Shown here: in pieces, positions 5,675-6,050 of the stretch
Numbering within the stretch: the first letter of the stretch is position 1
Layout of the letters: each line of letters starts with the position of its first letter
Source of the DNA: Paracoccaceae bacterium
Lineage (GTDB): Bacteria > Pseudomonadota > Alphaproteobacteria > Rhodobacterales > Rhodobacteraceae
Reading direction: 5' to 3'
Assembly: GCA_007128995.1 (NCBI GenBank)
Contig: SKWJ01000118.1
Span: forward strand, 1 to 6,050
DNA length: 6,050 bases
The notes under the pieces: generated by a model
What the model was told of the DNA's origin: nothing
Databases searched by the model: none
What the model saw: the letters and a program-made list of their open reading frames with translations, nothing else
Made by a program: the position numbers and the translations under genes

Positions 5675-6050
5675 ATGAAAATACTGTTTCTGGGTGATGT
5701 CATGGGCCGGGCGGGGCGCGCGGCGATCAGCGAGGCGCTGCCGCGGATGCGCGATGCGTGGCGGCTGGATTTCGTGATCGTGAATGGCGAGAATGCCACC
5801 GGCGGCATGGGACTGTCCCCAGAGCATGCCAAGGCGCTTCTCGCTGCAGGGGCCGATTGCATCACCCTGGGCGATCATGCCTTCGACCAACGCCCGATGC
5901 GCGAATTCATCGATCAGGAGCCGCGTGTCCTGCGCCCGCTGAACCTGGCAAAATCGGGCGCGCCGGGGCAAGGTGCGCGGGTCTATGAAACCCAGTCGGG
6001 GCGGCGTGTTCTGGTGGCACAGGCGCTGGGGCAGGTGTTCATGAAACAGC
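5675..6050 (+). CDS. ymdB: YmdB/TIGR00282 family metallophosphoesterase, 5' part only
   Basis: The gene runs off the window end after 125 codons of a protein usually about 260-275 residues long. Family motifs are in register with B. subtilis YmdB numbering: MKILFLGDVMGRAGR (Asp8), VNGENATGGMG (Glu39, Asn40), then TLGDHAFDQ with His68, LRPLNLAK, and VAQALGQVFMKQ. These are dinuclear-metal phosphodiesterases; the B. subtilis protein hydrolyses 2',3'-cyclic AMP and affects biofilm/motility decisions. Position 67 is Asp here instead of the usual metal-binding Asn of GNH. ATG 5675 is the only sensible start because an in-frame stop lies at 5669-5671. No Shine-Dalgarno is visible, and the gap from the amidoligase stop is only 40 bases, so read-through from upstream is likely. 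The remaining metal ligands (three later histidines) are beyond the window. Confidence 0.88.
   Translation, partial: MKILFLGDVMGRAGRAAISEALPRMRDAWRLDFVIVNGENATGGMGLSPEHAKALLAAGADCITLGDHAFDQRPMREFIDQEPRVLRPLNLAKSGAPGQGARVYETQSGRRVLVAQALGQVFMKQ

Noticed and set aside
5062..5865. Minus-strand ORF spanning the amidoligase end and ymdB start
   Set aside because: It crosses two well-supported + strand genes and shows no family motif.

Overview
The window is GC-rich (roughly two thirds G+C by eye) and densely coded. Every supportable gene is on the + strand. Protein character (alphaproteobacterial-type MurD, RarD, amidoligase and YmdB proteins) and strong G/C third-position bias suggest an alphaproteobacterium, most likely Rhodobacterales (Paracoccus/Roseobacter relatives). 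This assignment is an inference from remembered protein families, not from a search.

Layout, left to right. (1) At 1-1553 lies a two-gene unit: the 3' part of an enolase-superfamily epimerase that looks like N-acetyl-D-glutamate racemase (dgcA), overlapping by 8 bases a DUF1611-family protein that looks like the D-glutamate N-acetyltransferase DgcN. Together these would turn D-glutamate into N-acetyl-L-glutamate. (2) After a gap of about 120 bases, 1673-3987 holds murD (the cytoplasmic ligase that adds D-glutamate to the peptidoglycan precursor). It overlaps by ATGA a ten-helix RarD-type transporter. (3) After a 71-base gap with a weak terminator-like hairpin and a weak promoter candidate, 4059-4529 encodes a membrane-anchored gamma-glutamylcyclotransferase-like protein. 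It is followed by an amidoligase (4627-5634), a COOH-NH2 ligase of the glutamine-synthetase/GCS fold. (4) The window ends inside a YmdB/TIGR00282 metallophosphoesterase (5675 onward).

Five of the seven genes handle, or are likely to handle, glutamate, D-glutamate or gamma-glutamyl amide bonds. The best-supported functional contrast is dgcA-dgcN, which would consume D-glutamate, directly upstream of murD, which uses it for cell-wall synthesis. The most speculative but most open part is the cyclotransferase plus amidoligase pair, whose substrate is unknown and which could attach and remove a gamma-glutamyl-type amide.

Three sequence oddities deserve checking. The amidoligase appears to have lost the frame of its N-terminal leader: a plausible leader is out of frame at 4553-4627, and the remaining ORF has only a GTG start with no Shine-Dalgarno. 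The YmdB protein has Asp where the family's metal-binding GNH Asn is expected. The cyclotransferase has Phe-Ala in place of Tyr-Gly in its substrate-binding loop. No RNA genes, CRISPR arrays, insertion sequences or minus-strand genes were found, and no gap between genes exceeds 120 bases.
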